A DNA stretch of 64,000 nucleotides from Micropterus salmoides (lineage: Eukaryota > Chordata > Actinopteri > Centrarchiformes > Centrarchidae). The stretch lies in NCBI RefSeq assembly GCF_014851395.1, contig NW_024040485.1, positions 20,230,618 to 20,294,617 on the forward strand, written 5' to 3'. Below, in pieces: positions 59,952 through 64,000 of this stretch. Numbering within the stretch: the stretch's first letter is position 1; the number at the start of each line of letters is the position of its first letter. The position numbers and the translations under genes were made by a program. The notes beneath the pieces were generated by a model. The model was not told the DNA's origin. It did no database searches and saw nothing but the letters and a program-made list of their open reading frames with translations.

Positions 59952-62900
59952 CTGTTCAAATCAGAGAGAGAGATGGGAAGAAGATGAGGGCCAAGGTTAT
60001 AAAAAGGTATTATTTGATTTTGTTTTCAGCTTTCTGAATAGATTCACTCCACTTCTACATACTGGTGAGATGTTTGAACGATCCATGAGTAGGGAGGTCG
60101 GACTGGGAGTCATGTTGGACCTCTCCATCAGCCTCTCCTCCCACAGTTTGAGCCTCCTCTCCCTCTCCTCCAGCTCCTTCTCTTTGGAGTAAAGCTCCCT
60201 CTCCAGCTTCCGAAGGCGCTCCAGGGTCGACTCGATTTCACACCTGTAGAATGAGCAAACACCGACAGAATATCTGTCACCATAAAATCAGCCACCATAA
60301 AACGAATAGCAGGGTGAATTTCAAAAAAGCTCCTCAGTATAAATTGATCACGACCAATGCGCATTTCTTTTGCTCTGTAGTTTGTACTGTAGACCTACAT
60401 GTTACTTTGAAAAATATTTTTTGATGTCCTGACCATTTTTTGTCATCAGACTTCTGCAGCTGTAACTTTTACTGTGTAATTTCATACCACATACAAATAG
60501 TATACAATAAAAACCACACTTATTGTCACTGTTTACTATTTTTGCAGTTAACACGCAAGAAATCAGTGTACTTTTACAGTTTTTGGTTGTATTCCCAAGC
60601 TCTTTCTGGAGCCCTTTTTCCACCATCCACAATTTGTTTTAATTTCTTTGTGCACTGTATTGTGGAACAACACTGTACCTCAGAGCAGACTCAAATCATG
60701 CATTTCTTCTAGTATACTTTTTTGGGTAGACTAGTTTTTGTCACTTTTTCGGTATAAACATATTACAAACTGAAAACATGCTTAGAATTACAATGTATTA
60801 GGAAACTGGATCAATGTAACCAACAATTTTAAAATTAGAATATTCTTGTTTTCTATAACAGACTGCATGCCTTAACATATTTAGTTTACTTGACTGTCCC
60901 TGCAGAAGACAATATTGCCTATGCAAAACGTTAAGCATGTGTCAACAACAGTGTAAAATATTTTGCTCTAGTACTGTCTGCTGCCACAAGAGGTCACCGA
61001 GAGTTAGTGAGTGATTGTCATGAACCTGCATTCACAAACACAATCAACTCTCCCAGCAACTAAATATAGACAGATCTGATGAACAACCATACCTCCCTAT
61101 TCATTCATCCCGCCCCTTCACCTCGCTCACTCTGCCTGCCCCCTCCTCCTCCCCTTCCCCTGTCCCAAGTTTTTCCACCCCTATCCAAAACTTCACTCAG
61201 AATTGATTGCCTCGCTGTACTCATGTTAAATATGCACAGAATCTCACACCTTCTCTCCTCTGCTCCATCCCCCACCTCTCTCTCTCCCTCACCCGTCTTC
61301 CCACTATCCTCACTGTTTCCCTCTTGTTCAGTGTTTTAGATTTCACATGCACCCAATACATTTCTGTTCTTCCCTGAACTTCTATTCTTCAGCTTATACT
61401 TGAATTCTCTTCTACCTCTCCCCAGCCCCCAGCCGCCACCCCCCACCCCGTGGTGGAGTGAGGGGCAGAGCTGAGGAGCAGAGGAATCTCTTCCTTGGAC
61501 ACTTTCCAGAGAGCTTATTATAGACTAAAGTAGAGCACAGGGTCACACATTCAACTTCTCTCCTGAGCTTTAGAGTCCAGAACTGTGTATGTATGCATGT
61601 GTGTATAGCTATGTTGAATTTGTGAGCATGCATTTTGAGTTTTATTTGTAGTGCAGTCAACCACAGACTGCATTTATCATTCTGATTTTACTGTATACAC
61701 TTGAAAATTACAGAAGATGCCTCATGCTCAGACGCAGTTCAGATACACTATGTTTTCTTTTGGATGTCTACGAATAAATGTGTGTGTTTCTGTGTGTACC
61801 TCCACTGGTCCTTATTATGTAGGAAGGAGTTACACTGTTCTGGTAGCCTGCTGTCATTGGCCATGGTCTCCAGGGTTACCAGCACCTGTTTGAACTGTGG
61901 ACGCTCCTGTAGGTACACACATATACACAAGACAAAATAATCAGCTAACTTGCATATTTATAATGTCTTCAAAAGTGAGGCATAAGAAACATCTGTATTC
62001 CTTGTCCATTTAACTTACCTTTGGGTCTGCTTGCCAACATTTCCTCATCAGCTCTGCAAAACTTGCTGGACAGCTGGTGGGGATGGTCAGCCTCTAGATA
62101 CCCAGACACACAAACACATGCAGATGTAAGAGGCAGAAGCCTTTACTTTCAACAAGAAAAGTTATATCAGACCACCTCTCCAATAACCATTTAAAGCCCC
62201 TGGAAACTTGGCTTAAAATGTTAAGTAATTTTTCACATTTCTCCAAAACATAAAAATAGTCATGACTAAATAAGCAACAATCAAAGTTAAAAAGAGACTA
62301 AGAATCTACAGGCACATAATCAGCACTGTGATGCTTTACTTAAGCACAGTGGAGCTGTGAGCTAAATGCTAACGTCAGCATGCCAACTTGCTCACAATGA
62401 CAATGCTAGCATGCTGATGTTTAGCAGGTATGTTTACCATGTTCATCTTAGTTTAGCATGCTACCATTTACTAATTAGCAGTGAACACAAAGTAAAGCTG
62501 AAGCTGATGGGAATGTTTTTAGCTTTGCAGGTCAAAAACCGAAGTATTGGACCAATTAAAATGTTGGCTCCAGATGAAAAGTTGAGGGCTCACTAAAGTT
62601 ATTACAGTTCATCGTGATGGGAACATGAATGTCTGTGTCACAGTCCTTCAAAAAAAAGCCAGTGTGGCACTAGAGGCTGCATTCCTAAACTCAGCTACTG
62701 TGCTTCATCCGGACTGTGTGGGTGTGTTTTCATCAGATTTGAATGACAGTGGCCTGGCAGCACATTTCATTTTGAATCAAATATTGATAAATCCTTATTT
62801 GTTTCTCATTAGTACGTGACATCGGCTTTTTCCCACCCACTTCAGACAAGCGAGATGACCTCAGAGAGAAGAAAGAAATACAGAAATCTTTAATGTGTAA

Positions 62901-63974
62901 AAACTTCAGCAGAAAATATTGTGTTCATGTAGAACCACTGTGATCGCATCACTGATTGAGAAAGGTTTAAATAGCCAGGGGGGATTGATATTTTTAGTAT
63001 GTTTATAAATGTAAAATTGCATTACAGACTTATATAAAGTGTAAGCTTACAAACACATCATTTGTTTAATGTAGAACATGCACTAAATCTGTTTATGAGG
63101 TAAAATGTGTATATTTGAAAGTGTCTTGGTATCTTTCTGTAATGTGTAAACTGCAGTAACCATGCCACCAAGATAATGTCCCTGCATGAAAGATCCCCTG
63201 GCATCAACAACAGTCTGAATGAGCCCAGACAGCTCCATAGTACAGTGCAGTAAATGGAAACAGTTTTCTCTGGGGATTAATCCTAAAATATCACGGAATC
63301 TGTGGAGAGAAGGCAAGTAAGAGGGTCAGGAGGAGAGGTATAGCAATGGAGAGGGAAATCAGAGGGATTCTGGGAAAGAGAGAGAGAGCCAGAGAGAGAG
63401 AGAGTTATTTAGGGAGAGAATTTGGAGATTTGCCAACAGCTACGCAGGAGTCATGTTCTCCGAGTTGTTTGTTGGTCCTGAGTGTGTGTGTGTGTGTGTG
63501 TGTGTTTGTGTTTATGTGGCTGCTGATGGTGATTCAGGCACACCAACAACTGAAACACACACACTGTTAAACCTTCATCCTCCTGTCCCATAAACTTCTT
63601 GAATCAACCCTCCTATCACTGCACTCTTTCCTCTTTCCCCACTGTCTGTCTCTCTCTCGTAAAAGCTTTAGCCAGGGGGGAGTCTGGCCGGGCTCCACTG
63701 CTGTGTATCCAGGCCTTACAAGAGCAGAGAACTGACATCAGGCCTAAAAATACCCAGCCTCAGCCTCACCAGCTCGCAGTGGAAACCATGAGAGCATCAC
63801 ATTGTTCCTCCAGCCTTCTCATACTCTGGTAGGTCTACATGCAGACAGTGTGTTCAGAAAGGTGTGCTTATGTGGGGGGTGGGTTACCTCTTGTTTTTCT
63901 ACCACCAGCCATGCAACCTGCAGCCCTTCGAAACCTTTGAAAGGAACCTCCCGAGTCAGCATCTCCCACAGCAC
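58959..63974 (-). CDS. map3k20: MAP3K20/ZAK kinase, 3' part, beta-type isoform (partial)
   Basis: ZAK is a mixed-lineage MAP3K acting above the JNK and p38 kinases, known for the ribotoxic stress response (alpha form) and mechanical stress in striated muscle (beta form). Five exons are visible in - strand order: 63974-63888, 62093-62019, 61906-61800, 60243-60063, 59951-58959, giving 480 residues plus stop. Phases agree throughout. The first three encode the last third of the kinase domain (VLWEMLTREVPFKGFEGLQV, LTIPTSCPASFAELMRKCW, ERPQFKQVLVTLETMANDS, EQCNSFLHNK). The fourth encodes the leucine zipper (LERLRKLERELYSKEKELEE). The fifth is the beta-specific tail. The exon starting at 63974 follows GTGGCCAG, so earlier exons lie beyond the window. 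No SAM domain is seen. Confidence 0.93.
60244..61799. other. map3k20 intron, no exon seen
   Basis: The sequence is AT-rich from 60250 to 60900, then C/T-rich around 61090-61340 and near 61420-61450. I looked on the - strand for SAM-domain or other alpha-isoform coding sequence and found none. No mobile-element ends were identified. Confidence 0.55.
62094..63887. other. map3k20 intron with dispersed repeat and microsatellites
   Basis: About 62350-62640 is a second copy of the teleost repeat found at 5800-6240 (GCTAACGTCAGCATGCCAAC, GTTTAGCATGCTACC, ATGAATGTCTGTGTCA). (GA)n is at about 63376-63404 and (GT)n at 63481-63505. A - strand open frame at 63083-63316 begins right after a good acceptor-like CTTCTCTCCACAG, but it has no partner donor and is not kinase sequence. 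Confidence 0.5.
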
Positions 63975-64000
63975 CTGGCCACAGATCAGACTGTGTTATT

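Noticed and set aside
1..64000. CRISPR array, operon, phage or other prokaryotic defence system
   Set aside because: The sequence is intron-rich vertebrate DNA; the repeats seen are microsatellites and transposons, with no regularly spaced repeat-spacer pattern.

Overview
The window looks like vertebrate, almost certainly teleost fish, nuclear DNA. The genes are split by short GT-AG introns. CA/GT microsatellites are everywhere, and the dispersed repeats are of fish type: Tc1/mariner, hAT and Harbinger-like elements with their target-site duplications, a Penelope-like retroelement and an L2-type LINE tail. No bacterial operon, CRISPR array or phage gene is present.

Layout. Positions 1-11,300 are gene-poor intergenic DNA with microsatellites and several transposon relics. 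Positions 11,560-58,249 on the + strand carry one very large gene, an axonemal outer-arm dynein heavy chain of the DNAH9/11/17 group that looks most like DNAH11. By hand I can splice 91 coding exons with consistent phases, giving 13,494 coding bases or 4,497 residues, with no frameshift or internal stop. It has the full dynein plan: tail, linker, AAA1-AAA4 with P-loops near residues 1882, 2164, 2490 and 2835, coiled-coil stalk with microtubule-binding tip, AAA5, AAA6 and the C-terminal domain. A candidate RFX X-box (11,307-11,319) with an adjoining CCAAT box lies about 240 bases upstream of the start codon, as expected for a motile-cilium gene.

Positions 58,959-63,974 on the - strand carry the 3' part of map3k20 (ZAK), convergent with the dynein gene. 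The five visible exons encode the end of the kinase domain, the leucine zipper and a beta-isoform-type C-terminus; the 5' exons lie beyond 64,000. The SAM-domain exons of the long alpha isoform are not visible downstream, where the dynein gene begins within about 700 bases. The beta-type tail is expanded by about four degenerate ~40-residue repeats.

The two proteins have unrelated jobs: ciliary beating and stress or mechanical signalling. Their adjacency is informative, because in mammals DNAH11 lies in the HOXA-linked region next to CDCA7L/RAPGEF5/SP4, while MAP3K20 lies in the paralogous HOXD-linked region next to CDCA7/RAPGEF4/SP3. A DNAH11-like gene beside map3k20 could be the second-copy ohnolog of DNAH11, retained in fish and lost in mammals. 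That is inference and needs phylogeny. The dynein introns also hold a Penelope-like element whose terminal repeats contain a hammerhead-ribozyme-like core, with inverted copies on either side of one coding exon.
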